A DNA stretch of 64,000 nucleotides, taken from the NCBI RefSeq assembly GCF_040869045.1, contig NC_090319.1:68544779-68608778 (forward strand), read 5' to 3'. Below, in pieces: positions 1 through 10,775 of the stretch. Origin of the DNA: Eurosta solidaginis. Its lineage: Eukaryota; Arthropoda; Insecta; Diptera; Tephritidae. Numbering within the stretch: the stretch's first letter is position 1; each line of letters starts with the position of its first letter. The notes below the pieces were generated by a model that saw only the letters and a list, made by a program, of their open reading frames with translations, made no database searches and had not been told where the DNA came from. The translations under genes and the position numbers were made by a program.

Positions 1-420
1 TTTTGGCCTATATATCGAGACTTTAGTCACCCAGGGGTATGAAAATAACCCTCTGCTAAAGCACTCATCCACAGCTTTCGTTTGATATCCACATTCTATA
101 AACACATTCTAGGGGTACCCGGGTCCACTTTTTGGCCTATATTTCGAGACCCGAGTCACCCAGGGGTATGGAAATTACCCTCTACTAAAGCACTCATCAA
201 CAGCTTTCATTTGATATCAGTATTCTATAAACACACTCTAGGGGTACCCGGGTCCCCGTTTTGGAATATATCTTGAGACCCTAGCTAGCCATGGGTATGA
301 AAATTACCCTCTACTAAAGCACTCATCAACAGCTTTCATTTGATATCCATATTCTATAAACACACTCTAGGGGTACCCGGGTCCACGTTTTGGTCTATAT
401 TTCGAGACCCTAGTCACCCA
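1..420 (-). repeat. 129-bp tandem repeat inside the Helitron, about 3.2 copies
   Basis: The word GGGGTACCCGGGTCC recurs at 112, 241 and 370, a constant period of 129 bp. Units are about 90% alike by eye. Each unit contains the words CTAGAGTGTGTTTATAG, ATATCAAATGAAAGCTGTTGA and TCTCGAAATATAG when read on the minus strand. Short frames here are repeat artefacts. Confidence 0.9.
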
Positions 421-547
421 GTCACCTATCCTGTATTTCAAGATTGATCCAACTACACACGGGAAGCAAAACAAATTCAAAATCGGTTCAGTAGTTTAGG
501 GGTCCATTGGCCTCAATTGTGTGACACATGTTTTTTATATATTAAGA
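1..547 (-). mobile_element. Helitron, 5' portion (runs off the window start)
   Basis: Read on the minus strand, the element begins with TC at 547-546, followed by TTAATATATA and preceded by A. That is the expected 5' end of a Helitron inserted between A and T. The next 120 bp are shared with Helitron-like sequence near 40.2 kb and 61.0 kb (the stretch with AACTACTGAACCGATTTTG). The rest is a 129-bp tandem repeat. The other end lies outside the window. It sits directly against the HINE starting at 548, so it appears to have inserted into that element. No coding capacity is seen; it is non-autonomous as far as visible. Confidence 0.7.
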
Positions 548-2021
548 TATGTAATATCACGAAGAGTTCCTACCAGGCATGCTTAACGAACGAAACGATA
601 TCATTTCGTTACGATAATCAACGTTAATAAACGAAACGAAGTCATTTCGTTTCGTTTATTAACGTTAAGAACGACAAATTAACGTTAATTTGACGATCTT
701 AACGTTAATAAACGAAACGAAGTGACTTCGTTTCGTTTATTAGCGTTGATTATCGTAACGAAATGATATCGTTTCGTTCGTTAAGCATGCCTGGTTCCTA
801 CCATGATTCCAAGGGCTTTTGATTTCGCCCTGCAGAACTTTTTCATTTTCTTCTAATTAATATGATATGTGTCACACCCATTTTACACTTTTTTTTTTTT
901 TTCAAGTTATATTTTGGGTCAAAAAACCAATCCAATTACCATTTTTCATTCCTTTTTCGTATTTGGTATAGAATCATGGCATTTTTTTTCATTTTTCGAA
1001 ATTTTCGATATCGAAAAAGTGGGCGTGGTCATAGTAGGATTTCGCAAATTTAAAAAACCAATATAAAGTGAGTTCAGGTAAGTAGGTGAACTAAGTCTAG
1101 TAAAGATATATCGATTTTTGCTCAAGTTATCGTGTTAACGGCCGAGCGGAAGGACAGACGGTCGACTGTGTATAAAAACTAGGCGTGGCTTCAACCGATT
1201 TCGCCCATTTTCACAGAAAACAGTTATCGTCATAGAAGCTATGTTCTTAGCAAATTTCACAATTGGTAAATTTTTGTTCGACTTAAGGCATCAAAAGTAT
1301 TCTAGAAAAATTAAATGAAAAAGGGCGGAGCCACGCCCATTTAGAAATTTTCTTTTATTTTTGTATTTTGTTGCATCATATCATTACTGGAGTTGAATGT
1401 TGACATAAGTAATTTACTTATATACTGTAAAGATCTTAAATTTTTTGTTTAAATTTGACTTTAAAGTTTTTTTTTTTTTAAGTGGGCGTGTTCGTCATCC
1501 GATTTTGCTAATTTTTATTTAGCACACATATAGTAATAGAAGTAACGTGCCTGCCAAATTTCATCATGACATCTTCAACGACTGCCAAATTACAGCTTGC
1601 AAAACTTTTAAATTACCTTCTTTTTAAAGTGGGCGGTGCCACAGACATTGTCCAAAATTTTACTAATTTTCTGTTTTGCGTCATAAGGTCAACTCACCTG
1701 CCAAGTTTCATCGCTTTATCCGTCTGTGGTAATGAATTATCGCACTTTTTCCGTTTTTCGAAATTTTCGATATCGAAAAAGGGGGCGTGGTTATAGTCCG
1801 AGTTCGTTCATTTTAAATAGCGATCTCATTAAGATACTTCAAAATTTACTCAAGTTATCGTGTTTACGGACAGACATGGCTAAATGAATTTATTTTTTCG
1901 CCCAGATCATTTTGATATATGGAAGTCTATATCTATCCCGATTAGTTTATGCCGTTACGGATTACCGTTAAGCGCACAAAATTAATATACTCTGTGAGTT
2001 CTGGTCAGCTGAGTATAAAAA
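548..2021 (-). mobile_element. HINE copy A (Helentron/DINE-1-like), 3' part missing
   Basis: This matches the interior and 5' end of a repeat seen seven more times in the window. Diagnostic parts are the GCCCTGCAGAACTTTTTCAT block, several GTGGGCGTGG boxes next to TCGATATCGAAAA, and the 5' terminus (minus strand) TTTTTATACTCAGCTGACC near 2021. The 3' end with the terminal hairpin is absent because a Helitron joins at 547. A hAT MITE interrupts it at 574-793. It has no coding capacity. The Helentron assignment rests on structure, not on a matched transposase. Confidence 0.75.
574..793. mobile_element. hAT-type palindromic MITE with 8-bp target duplication
   Basis: The element is 220 bp. Its two arms of about 95 bp are inverted copies with only two mismatches that I can find, around a 30-bp centre that is itself partly palindromic. 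Ends are CAGGCATGC...GCATGCCTG. It is flanked by GTTCCTAC at 566-573 and 794-801, an 8-bp duplication fitting the hAT pattern nTnnnnAn. Paralogous empty sites without the insert are visible in other HINE copies, for example near 47255. It has no coding capacity, so it would need a hAT transposase in trans. Confidence 0.9.
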
Positions 2022-2150
2022 GAACTTGGGAGGAAAAAAGAAAAGAAAAGGATAGAAGAGGAGAGGAAAGGAAAGGAAACGAAAGGAAAGGAAAGGAAAG
2101 GAAAAGAAATGGAAAGGAAAGGAAAGAAAAGATTAGAAGTCAAAACCGAA
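2022..2150. repeat. Purine-rich (GGAAA)n low-complexity tract
   Basis: An almost pure A/G run with GGAAAGGAAA-type units directly abuts the 5' end of HINE copy A. The frame through it encodes only Arg/Lys/Glu-rich low-complexity sequence and is not a gene. Confidence 0.9.
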
Positions 2151-2174
2151 GCCCAAATCTAGACCGGACGGTGT

Positions 2175-3250
2175 GCTAACAATTTATTATCAAAGTATTA
2201 ACGGTTTGTTATCGATAAGTTATCGGTTTTTTGTAGCCGCGTTATGGGCGTGCTATCCATTTCTTATCGATAAAATATCGATTTTTTACAGGTGTGTTAT
2301 CAACGGAGTAAAGAAGAGTTAACGATTTGAGATCGAAGAGTTATATATTGGCTATTGAAAACGAAGGACATTGATGAGTAATCGATTTTTTAGCGCCGAG
2401 TTATCGCTAAGCAATCAATAATTTATCGAAAAGTTATTGGTTATACATCGAAGATTTATCAATGTGTTGTCAAAAAGTTATTGATTTGTTATCATAAAGA
2501 TATCGATAAGCATCGTTTTACTATTCAAAAATTGTTGATATGATATTAATAAGTTATCGTTTATTTTTAGGAGGTAGCGCATTTGTTATTGGCGAGTTAT
2601 GGAGCTATTAGCTCAAGTATTGATTTTTTATAAATTTGTCTACAAAAAATTATCGATCTCATATCGAAAAGCTATCGATTTCATATCGGAGTATTACCAT
2701 ATATTTGTTATCGGGTTGTTATCGCCTTGTTATAGACGAGGCGTCAGTTTGCTACGAAACAGATATCAATAATCTTCAATATAAAATAGATAAGAAGCCG
2801 ATGATTTGAGAATAACAAATCTATAACTCGACGATAGGATTCAAGGGGTTGGTGAGCGCAATTCATACAAACCGCAGCCCAATTGTCAATCTCACCTACG
2901 CGAGGCGAATGCTGTTATAAATATCAATGTATCATACCCATAACTATTTACTAGGCGAGGCTCTGGCGCCCCACGTTCCTCACGGAATTAGGGGTTAAGG
3001 GGGCGTTATGGCCTAGCAGTTATAACGTGGTCATATTAAATCGTTTCCGAGATGGTCGAGCTAGTAATGGGGTTTATTACTGGAACGTACCGGATCTATA
3101 TCCGACCAAGGACCATAATCATCGATAATACTGGCCAAAAGATTCAGGGAGTGTCTTTATCGCTACAACAACAACAACAACTCGATCATAATAATTCGCT
3201 ATCGACAATGAGCCGCTAATAAAACAATAACTTGTCGTATCGGTTGTTGC
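2175..3250. repeat. Foldback-like array of TTATCGAT units (copy 1)
   Basis: Degenerate units of about 20 bp of the type GTTATCGATTTGTTATCG run from about 2175 to 2760. After that the units appear in inverse orientation (CGATAA, AATAACAAATC) to about 2860 and again at 3185-3250. The interruption at 2862-3182 is an unrelated (TTG)n-ended repeat. Similar arrays occur at 10.4, 17.5 and 50.1 kb. No frame of interest. The foldback reading rests on the orientation switch, which the 10.4 and 50.1 kb copies share. Confidence 0.6.
2862..3182 (-). mobile_element. SINE-like dispersed repeat with (TTG)n end, copy 1
   Basis: On the minus strand it starts with (TTG)n then TAGCGATAA and contains ACCATCTCGGAAACGATTTA and the CGCCAGAGCCTCG box. 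Copies lie at 41295-41645 (minus) and 45015-45395 (plus), with fragments at 7740-7835 and 18775-18905. No RNA polymerase III boxes were convincingly recognised, so SINE-like describes size and structure only. It appears inserted in the right arm of the TTATCGAT array. Confidence 0.6.
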
Positions 3251-4139
3251 GGAAAATAAGCTAAAGAAACTCTTCCCAAAAAGCTCGAAATTATTTGTTT
3301 TTGGTTAAGTTACCTCTTTGAGGTTTAACTTCAACCTCTGGGTGAGCTCTACTTAAGATAAAAGTATTAGTTTTTAAAACGTACACTTGTTCGTTTATGG
3401 TGGGTTCAAACTTCCGTCGGCAAAACATAAAAGTAAAAGTGTATTGGCTGAAGTTTTTATAGAATTGAAGTTATTAAAACAAAGTAACCACATATACATT
3501 GATCTAAAATATCTTAGTGGTAGTGATATGGTAGCATCAACTCTTTCAACACCTTTTCCAAATGATATTTACTAAAGTGTTATTAATTAGAATAGCGGCA
3601 AAAGCTTTGATCTAAGCTAAAGTGATGTAAAGACGGTGCATACGATGACAAAAATGAATGAAATTGATAGAATATGAAGAATCAAAACAAAATAAATTCA
3701 AATCAGAAGTGGAATATATCATGGAATTCATCAAAATATGCGCGGCATAATTTCGCTTAAAAATATTGAGCTATATTTTATTTTATGCATACTTTAATTA
3801 TTTCCAACACTTTTAATACGAAAAAATTGCTCTATCAGTAACTCAATTCACATACCAACAACACCTCATACAACGAACAGAAAAAACACATATTGACCAC
3901 GCGTGCATCATAACGTCAGTCGCCGGTAAGATCACTTGATCAAAGCAAGCGCCCAACTTGCCTACAAGTCGCAAGATCAGCGGCGGCCAACTTCAAAACC
4001 CCAAACAATGTAACAGTGTCGAACGAAGCCATGTGTACAACAAGTAAGTATGTGGAATGTGGAGGGACGAAAATTGTGAGAATCAAATTTATAAAAATTG
4101 TCAACATACAAAGGTGGAAAAGCAAGACGTTATTGAAAA
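3251..4139. other. Unassigned AT-rich sequence
   Basis: No repeat family recurring in the window, no recognised domain and no convincing exon was seen here. Short frames at 3387-3575 (+) and 3940-4125 (-) have no recognisable similarity and ordinary AT-rich composition. Confidence 0.5.
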
Positions 4140-6028
4140 CAAGTAAGGAAGGCTAAGTTCGGGTGTAACCGAACATCACATACTCAGCTGAGAGCTTTGG
4201 AGACAAAATAATGGAAATTAACCATTTAGCAAAATTAACTTAGGGTGACCCTGGAATGTGTTTGTATGACATGGGTTTCAAATGGAAGGTATTAAAGAGT
4301 ATTTTAAGAGGGAGTGCGCCATAGTTCTATACGTGGACGCAATTTCAGGATATCGCCATAAAGGTGGACCAGGGGTGACTGTAGAATGTGTGTTGTACGA
4401 TATGGGTACCAAATGAAAGGTGTTAATGATTATTTAAAACGTAGTGGGCCTTAGTTCTATAGATGGACGCCTTTTCGAGATATCGCCATAAAGGTGGACC
4501 AGGGGTGATTCTAGAATGTGTTTGTACGATATGGGTATCAAATGAAAGGTGATAATGGGTATTTTAAAAGGGAGTGGGCTTTAGTTCTATAGGTGGACGC
4601 CTTTTCGAGATATCGCCATAAGGGTGGACCAGGGGTGACTCTAGAATGTGTTTGTACGATATGGGTATCAAATTAAAGGTATTAATGACGGGTTTAAAAG
4701 GGAGTGGCCCTTAGTTGTATATGTGCAGGCGTTTTCGAGATATGGACCAAAATGTGGACCAGGGTGACCTAGAACATCATCTGACGGGTGCTAATTTATT
4801 TATATATGTCATACCGCGAACAGTATTCCTGCCAAGATTCCTAGGGCTTTTGATTTCGCCCTGCAGAACTTTTTCATTTTCTTCTACTTAATATGGTAGG
4901 TGTCACACCCATTTTACCAAGTTTTTTCTAAAGTTATATTTTGCGTCATTAAACCAATCCAATTACCATGTTTCATCTCCTTTTTCATATTTGGTACAGA
5001 ATTGTGGCATTTTTTTAATTTTTCGTAATTTTCGATATCGGAAAAGTGGGCGTGGTTATAGTCGGATTTCGGCCATATTTTATACCAAGATAAGTACTTG
5101 AACTGAGTTTAGCAAAGATATATCGATTTTTGCACAAGTTATCGAGTTAACGGCCGAGCGGAAGGACAGACGGTCGACTGTGTATAAAAACTGGGCGTGG
5201 CTTCAACCGATTTCGCCCATTTTCACAGAAAACAGTTATCGTCATAGAATCTATGCACTACCAAATTTCACAAGGAGTGGTAAATTTTGTTCGGCTTATG
5301 GCCTTAAATGTATTCTAGACGAATTAAATGAAAAAGGGCGGAGCCACGCCTATTTTGAAATTTGCTTTTATTTTTGTATTTTGTTGCACCACATCATTAC
5401 TGGAGTTGAATGTTGATATAATTTACTTGTTAAAATTTGACTTAAAAAAAATATTTTTTCGTGTTCGTCATCCGATTTTGCTAATTTTTATTTAGCACAC
5501 ATATGGTAATAGGAGTAACGTGCCTGCCAAATTTCATCTTGATATCTTCAACCACTGCGAAATTACAACTTGCAAAACTTTTAAATTACCTTCTTTTAAA
5601 AGAGGGCGGTGCCACGCCCATTGTCCAAAATTTTACTAATTTTCTATTTTGCGTCATATGGTCAACCCACCTACCAAGTTTCATCGCTTTATCCGTCTTT
5701 GGTAATGAATTATCGCAATTTTTCGGTTTTTCGAAATTTTCGATATCAAAGAAGTGGCCGTAGTTGTGGTCCGATTTCGTTCATTTTAAATAGCGATCTG
5801 AGATGAGCGCCCAGAAACCTACGTACCAAATTTCATCAAGATACCTCAAAATTTACTCAAGTTATCGTGTTTACGGACGGACATGGCTAAATGAATTTCT
5901 TTTTTCGCCCAGATCATTTCGATATATAAAAGTCTATATCTATCTCGATTAGTTTATGCCGTTACGGATTACCGTTATGCGAACAAAGTTGATATATTCT
6001 GTGAGCTCTGCTCACCTGAGTATAAAAA
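4140..6028 (-). mobile_element. HINE copy B, full length (about 1.89 kb)
   Basis: This is the most complete copy. On the minus strand it runs from TTTTTATACTCAGGTGAGC near 6028 to the 3' end at 4140. The 3' end has the subterminal inverted repeat CTCAGCTGAGTATG, then the hairpin GTTCGG-TTACAC-CCGAAC and CTTACTTG. Inverted TATACTCAGCTGAG at both ends plus a 3' hairpin is the architecture described for Helentron-associated (DINE-1-like) elements. A 130-bp tandem array lies near the 3' end. No protein is encoded; short frames are artefacts. Confidence 0.75.
4243..4790 (-). repeat. 130-bp tandem repeat within HINE B, four units
   Basis: The word GGGTGA recurs at 4243, 4373, 4503, 4633 and 4762, giving periods of 130, 130, 130 and 129. 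Each unit has AGAATGTGTTTGTACGATAT, ATCAAATGAAAGGT, GGACGCCTTTTCGAGATATC and GTGGACCAG. The unit is related to the 129-bp unit of the Helitron at 1-420. Other HINE copies keep two or three units. Confidence 0.9.
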
Positions 6029-6390
6029 GAGAGAAAAAGAGCCACCAAACTTGAGACGGAACCCGGCGAAAAAGTGTCAAGAACCAAGACAAACGTTGGT
6101 TGCGTTGCAAAGGCAAACGCAAAAACACAGCAAAGAAATTAAAATAAGCCGAGAAAAAAAGAAAAGAAGTGAATGAAAAAACTAAAAACAAAACCGAGAT
6201 TGAAAACCCAACAAAGGTATTAAGCAAACAGCAATAAAATTTCAATAAAAAAGGGCACTGAAGTGATGCCAGTGCCGGTGCTGGTGCTGATCGTTAATAA
6301 TTTGTCACACAGCTAAGTGAAATAAAAACAAACAAAGAATCAGACACACTAAAGTCGTATTAAAGTGAAGAGGTTTTAATGCAGGATCAA
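6029..6390 (+). other. Candidate first exon (5'UTR-like) of an unidentified host gene
   Basis: The stretch lies outside the repeats and has the A-rich, CAA/GCAAA-rich texture typical of fly 5' leaders. It ends with ATGCAGGATCAA (6379-6390) directly followed by GTAAGTGAT, a near-consensus splice donor. If spliced, the protein would start Met-Gln-Asp-Gln. No downstream exon was identified, and no TATA box or initiator was pinned down. The (TG)n run after the donor is common in fly introns. This is inference from composition and one splice signal; the frame is too short to name a gene. Confidence 0.3.
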
Positions 6391-6854
6391 GTAAGTGATC
6401 CTTTGTGTGTGTGTGAGTGTGGAGTCATAGCGCTGAGAAGAAGAGTGCGTTGGGCAATTGAGCCGCTGATGAGGGTGCTGCTGCAAAATTGGCATTTTGA
6501 AAAACCACAGCGCCAGAGCACTTAAGTATAAAATCAAATGTTAAGTGGAGCATGTTTCAAGCAGAAAGTGAATGGAGAGATGCAGGGAAGAAGGGAAGTG
6601 GCGTGTGACTAATGCGAACGCCACAAAATCTTTGTAGAATAAGAGCATGTCTTATATGATGATCAACGTGATAATTATCAACTAGTTGAATCTGTTATTA
6701 TAACAACGCAAGTAGCTCTAGCAACGCCTGGGAAAATATTGGCACAAATAAGTAGTACTTATTGGTTAGAATTTCAATAACAAACATTTGCTGGCACAAT
6801 TTGGAACATGGCTGAAAATAATTATACGTTTATAATATAATTATTACATAGAAT
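6391..6854. other. Unassigned sequence (possible intron)
   Basis: No repeat family recurring in the window and no domain was recognised. It begins with the candidate donor and a short TG-rich run, then becomes AT-rich. Confidence 0.4.
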
Positions 6855-7285
6855 ATGTGACCCGGTCTATGAAAAGGTGGCTTATGACTCAAAAAAGATA
6901 TTGTGAGAATCAGCTGTTAAAGATAAACAATGTATTTCTTCAGTTCCTTAGTAGTTTTTCTTTTGCATTATAAACAGTCATGCCCAAAAGGCAAAGCACA
7001 AACCAGTTTCTGACCGATATTTTGGCTCCACTGCCATCGAAAAAAAAATGCTATCAAAAAAATCTGAGGATGCTTCACCAGCCACCAAAGTGGCATCGAA
7101 AAACCAAATGCTTCATCGTCTTCCATTTGTGATCTTCTTTCTCTACATTTTTAGTACACTTCTAAGCAAGTTAGGACTTTCTAGTTTTCCCCACGTGAAG
7201 GAGCGTCTCAAAAACTATCGAAATCAGAATAAAAGTGGAACATTTTTTTTTGAGTCATAAGCCACCTTTTCATAGACCGGGTCAC
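6855..7285. mobile_element. MITE with about 39-bp terminal inverted repeats
   Basis: Ends are GTGACCCGGTCTATGAAAAG and its inverse; the match extends through GGTGGCTTATGACTCAAAAA. Flanks read ATAT on both sides, so the target duplication cannot be separated from the palindrome. The interior holds a frame starting MPKRQST at about 6980 that breaks after some 20 codons and continues in another frame (7048-7260), possibly a decayed piece of a parent transposon gene. The superfamily was not assigned. Confidence 0.8.
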
Positions 7286-7479
7286 ATATAATAAAGAATT
7301 TTACGCAATGAACAAACCATGACGTTATTTGCATTATCCCTGTAGGAAATAAAGCACGAACCGGAACACCTTTAATTCTGCCCTAAGAACAAAGGAACCG
7401 CCGTACAGTGGGTTAAGTTGTACTGGGAAATAGGATCTAGCCAAAATTACACACATTACTTTTTATTTTGTGCTGCGAG

Positions 7480-7592
7480 TTGAGTTGACTTAGCTTGGTT
7501 TGCCTTAGCTTGACTTGACTTATATTGACTTTGTCTGACTTCACTTGACTTGGCTTGACTTGTCTTGATTTGACGTGACTTGACTTGAAATT
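7480..7592. repeat. (CTTGA)n degenerate minisatellite
   Basis: Imperfect pentamers CTTGA/TTGAC run for about 110 bp, with interspersed GCTTGG variants. The roughly 195 bp before it and the 150 bp after it show nothing I recognise. Confidence 0.8.
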
Positions 7593-7739
7593 ATTTGAAC
7601 TGGTTAGAGGCAAAAGTAACCATTTGGCCGGGGTATGATGACCATGATTAATGACGGTTCCAAGTTGGATGAGAGGATTGAGGGAGGGGGGAAAATATGC
7701 TGTCGAAATTTCGCAAGCTTATTTAGAATCAAAATCACC

Positions 7740-7905
7740 TAGGTGCTCGAGCACCTCCCGCGGGTTAAGATGTTGGGTGTAAACCAGCGAGGGTATCCCT
7801 GGCGTAGGAGGTGACTAAAATTCACAAACTCGCATGCTTGTTGGGTAAAAAAAATTCTCTATTTCAGTCGGGCTTATTCCATTCACCACCACAACAACAA
7901 CAATA
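7740..7905 (-). mobile_element. Fragment of the (TTG)n-ended SINE-like repeat
   Basis: Read on the minus strand, 7740-7830 aligns with the distal part of the copy at 45015-45395 (the stretch with TTTTAGTC, CCAGGGATACCC and CTTAACCCGCGGG). A CAACAACAACAA run ends it at about 7905. It is diverged and partial. Confidence 0.45.
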
Positions 7906-7999
7906 AATTATTGTTTTGCATACTTTGGACGTAGGAAGAGGACGAGGTGGAATCAACACATTACTTTATGCTGACTAGAAAAACAAAAATTCACCTCTT

Positions 8000-8760
8000 A
8001 AACTTGCCGAGACTGAACGGGACAACGAAAAATCTGTCTGCTCAAGCATATTGTCATAACACGCGACTCCAAGTTAAGCTGGAAAAGGAATGTTGAGAGT
8101 AAATCAAAATAAGTTTTGACAGTATTTTACCTGCAAAACGACTTTCGTGATGCTGCGATGCTAGATTACAAGGCAGGAGAACGATTAAACAGTCCCAAAC
8201 CGATCTTACGTTTGCGACGACTATGTATATAAGAACAATATAGCCTACACAGACGGCTAAGAAATAAAAAAGGGAATTGGAGCTGGGCTGTACTTCTCAT
8301 ATTATCTACGGGTAAGTCGGGCTTACCGACTTTTTTATTTGCAGTGTCCTTCATGCCATAAAGATACCAGTTAGGATCCATAGAGAGCAGCCAGGATGCT
8401 ACATAGAAAACAGCTCTCAGAAACCAATGTAACGCGGCAATCAAGCCGCCCATAAAGCGTTTGGTGGTGTCAATCCTCTTAGGTGTTTATAGGGCACCTG
8501 AATATCATAGCTATGTTAAAAGCCATGAACTTGCTAATGGGCAGAAAATATGCAGAGACTTACAAGTACGTACGACCACCACTAAGCTATCTCAGGGGAA
8601 AATCGAGAATATACTACGAGGGCAACGAAGTTGCTGTGTACCAACTGGGATGATTGTGAGGTCTCAGGAACCTTATGGCCATGTTTGCGAGAGTTCTTAC
8701 GGATCACGGCGCTATTGCACCGTTTCATAACTTTCTTTGCAGATGACTAGAGGTACAAAG
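8000..8760 (+). pseudogene. Non-LTR retrotransposon relic (RT thumb and RNase H)
   Basis: Around 8060-8150 a frame reads like the DSKLSWKRNVES segment that follows the RT domain in Jockey/I-group elements. Near 8246-8330 a frame gives YTDG followed, after one stop, by KKGIGAGLYFS, matching the first RNase H motif region. Shortly after comes SVLHAIKI in a shifted frame. QAAHKAFGGV near 8440 resembles the SQAALKAL segment. There are several stops and frameshifts. No 3' end is identified. Confidence 0.5.
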
Positions 8761-9618
8761 CCACGTCGCAGGAGAAGGGAAGGTGGATCTTTCATGCCTT
8801 CTTAGGGTCGTAAGGTTTCATTCAGATGAATTCAAAATTCCCCACTGTACCTCGCTACCGTTGCTATCACCATTTTTTCAGCACTCAAACAAAGCCCGAT
8901 GCCGCCGTAATACTACAATTGCTTTCAGAGCCCACTATAAACATAAAATACATCTGGGCACGTACAAATATACGCACATGTAGCTATTTATACCAAAACT
9001 TTGCATCCTTTTCTTGAATCAGCCAGCAGCAGAGGTAGCGCGGAATTTCGTTTGAAAGCACATTTTAATGCATTTTCGAGTGGATCAATTTGTCTGGCGG
9101 CTGGTTGTTTGCGTTCGAATTTGCATTTCCATTGCGTTGAGATTTTATTTATTGCCGCCGCTAAAAATGAGGTGGTATGGCTGTTAACAATAATAATGTG
9201 CTGCTGCTGCTGAGGATCGCGCTATATCTTTAAGCTTGCATTGGTGTTTGTGTGAGTGTATGTGCGTGTATGTGTGTCAAAGTAACGCGCAAAGCTTGAA
9301 AAGGAAGTGCGGCTATTTGGGTGATCTTGTTGAAGGATGTGTTTTTGTGTGGTGTCGCTGTCGTTTCGTATGTTGGTTGCGTTGGTTGGGTTCACGCGAC
9401 CGATGGCTGGATTGTGCGTGCAACCGGATGACTAATAACCATTTGCTTGGTTGCATCTTAAGTAGATTTAGCTTACACGCTTGTTTAGGTGTGCTCATAA
9501 AATGTTTATTGGCATATAATAAGGTATATGAAAATTTAATAATCTTGCACAGTATATGTATTTACAGAAAATAGACATGCATTAAGAATATGAATTGGTA
9601 AAAATGATATTCACATAT
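8761..9618. other. Apparently single-copy, GC-richer stretch without a recognised gene
   Basis: This region does not match any repeat in the window. It includes a (GCT)n run near 9198-9212 and GTGTGTAT-type microsatellite sequence near 9250. The 112-residue frame at 9236-9574 (+) is Cys/Trp-rich and reads like translated TG-rich noncoding DNA. It could be host regulatory or intronic sequence. Confidence 0.35.
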
Positions 9619-9627
9619 TCCAAAAAT

Positions 9628-10282
9628 GGAGGGGTGACATAAGGTCAACGGCCATAACGTCAATTCACCTTAAAACCACTTCAAATGGCTACAAAGTTAA
9701 TTGAAGTATGACCATATGAAATGGTCACAGCGTCAAATCTCAAAGGGTCACAATGTCAACGATATTGACATTATGACCATTCTGCTTTATCCAAATAGTC
9801 GTTATGCCAACTTTTTTCTCAAGTGGCCATAAGGTCAATTATTTTGTTCAACACCTACGCGAAAAAAAATGTTACTAACTATTGAAGGACAGTTACGTTT
9901 TATTAATTTTTTTTTTTACTTTTCGTATACATATTTTAAGCTCATTATCATGTAAATTAGATTTAATACTTTTCTAAGTCAAAGTTAGTAAAAATTTAAA
10001 ATAAAAAATCGGTCAGTTTGGATTATTTTCACCTTCTGGTAACATTTAAGTGCAAAATCGGTTTAAAAGCTGTGCCGGTGGGAATCCCTTTGAAATAAGA
10101 TCAATAAAAACCAATCCTGTAAAAGTTTCCTAAATGAACATAAAGTCAAATGTAAAAGGGTCGTAAAGTCAACTGACCTTATGAGCATTTGAAGTGGTTA
10201 TAAGGCTAATTGATATTTTGGCCATTTTAAGTGGTGATGAAGTCAACTAGCCTTTTCGCCGTTGACCTTATGTCACCCCATC
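9628..10282. mobile_element. MULE-like nonautonomous element, 655 bp
   Basis: Inverted termini share GGGGTGACATAAGGTCAACG. They are flanked by TCCAAAAAT (9619-9627) and TCCAAAAAC (10283-10291), a probable 9-bp duplication with one later change. A 9-bp duplication and a G-rich terminus fit the Mutator/MULE superfamily. Both arms are made of many degenerate copies of CATAAGGTCAA-type words in either orientation, giving it a foldback-like build. The centre is AT-rich and noncoding. Confidence 0.75.
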
Positions 10283-10384
10283 TCCAAAAACGTGGAAGAA
10301 GCATTTTATTAAAGATACGTGATCAGTAGTACGAATTTTCGCTTCTGAAATGTTCCTATACGTGTGTAAAAATTCAAAAGAAAC

Positions 10385-10775
10385 GACTTTTTATGGGAAA
10401 AATGTTATCAATTTGCTATCAAAAAAGTATCGATTTGTTTTCAGAAAAGTATCAATTTGTTATTGAAAAATATCGATTTATTATCAAAAAATATCTATTT
10501 GCTATGGAAAAAATATTTATTTTTTATCGACAAGTTACCATGGAAACATCGATATGTTTTCCTGTAAGAAACAGATATTTATACGATAATAAATCCATAG
10601 ATTTTCGGTAGCTAATCGAGATTTTTTGATAAAAATTCTATAAAATGTCGATAATAAACCGATAACATGTCGATAATTTATCAACGATTTGCCGATAGCT
10701 CTGCGATAAAAGTTGTTATCCTTAAGAAATCGATATCATGTTGTTAATATGCAATTGACAATCCGATGATAGTAA
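10385..10775. repeat. Foldback-like array of TTATCGAT units (copy 2)
   Basis: Up to about 10610 the units read GTATCGATTTGTT with poly-A spacers. After about 10620 the units are inverted (CGATAATAAACCGATAACAT). The 72-residue frame here is a translation of the repeat, not a gene. Confidence 0.65.

Noticed and set aside
1..420. Regular direct repeats that could be mistaken for a CRISPR array
   Set aside because: Units of 129 bp are contiguous without unique spacers and lie in a Helitron of a eukaryotic genome.
7048..7260. Intact small gene inside the MITE at 6855-7285
   Set aside because: It breaks frame with the MPKRQST start upstream and ends inside the terminal inverted repeat; a decayed transposon fragment is likelier.
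9236..9574. 112-residue Cys-rich frame as a secreted peptide gene
   Set aside because: No signal-peptide cleavage pattern or splice signals; composition follows TG-rich microsatellite-like DNA.
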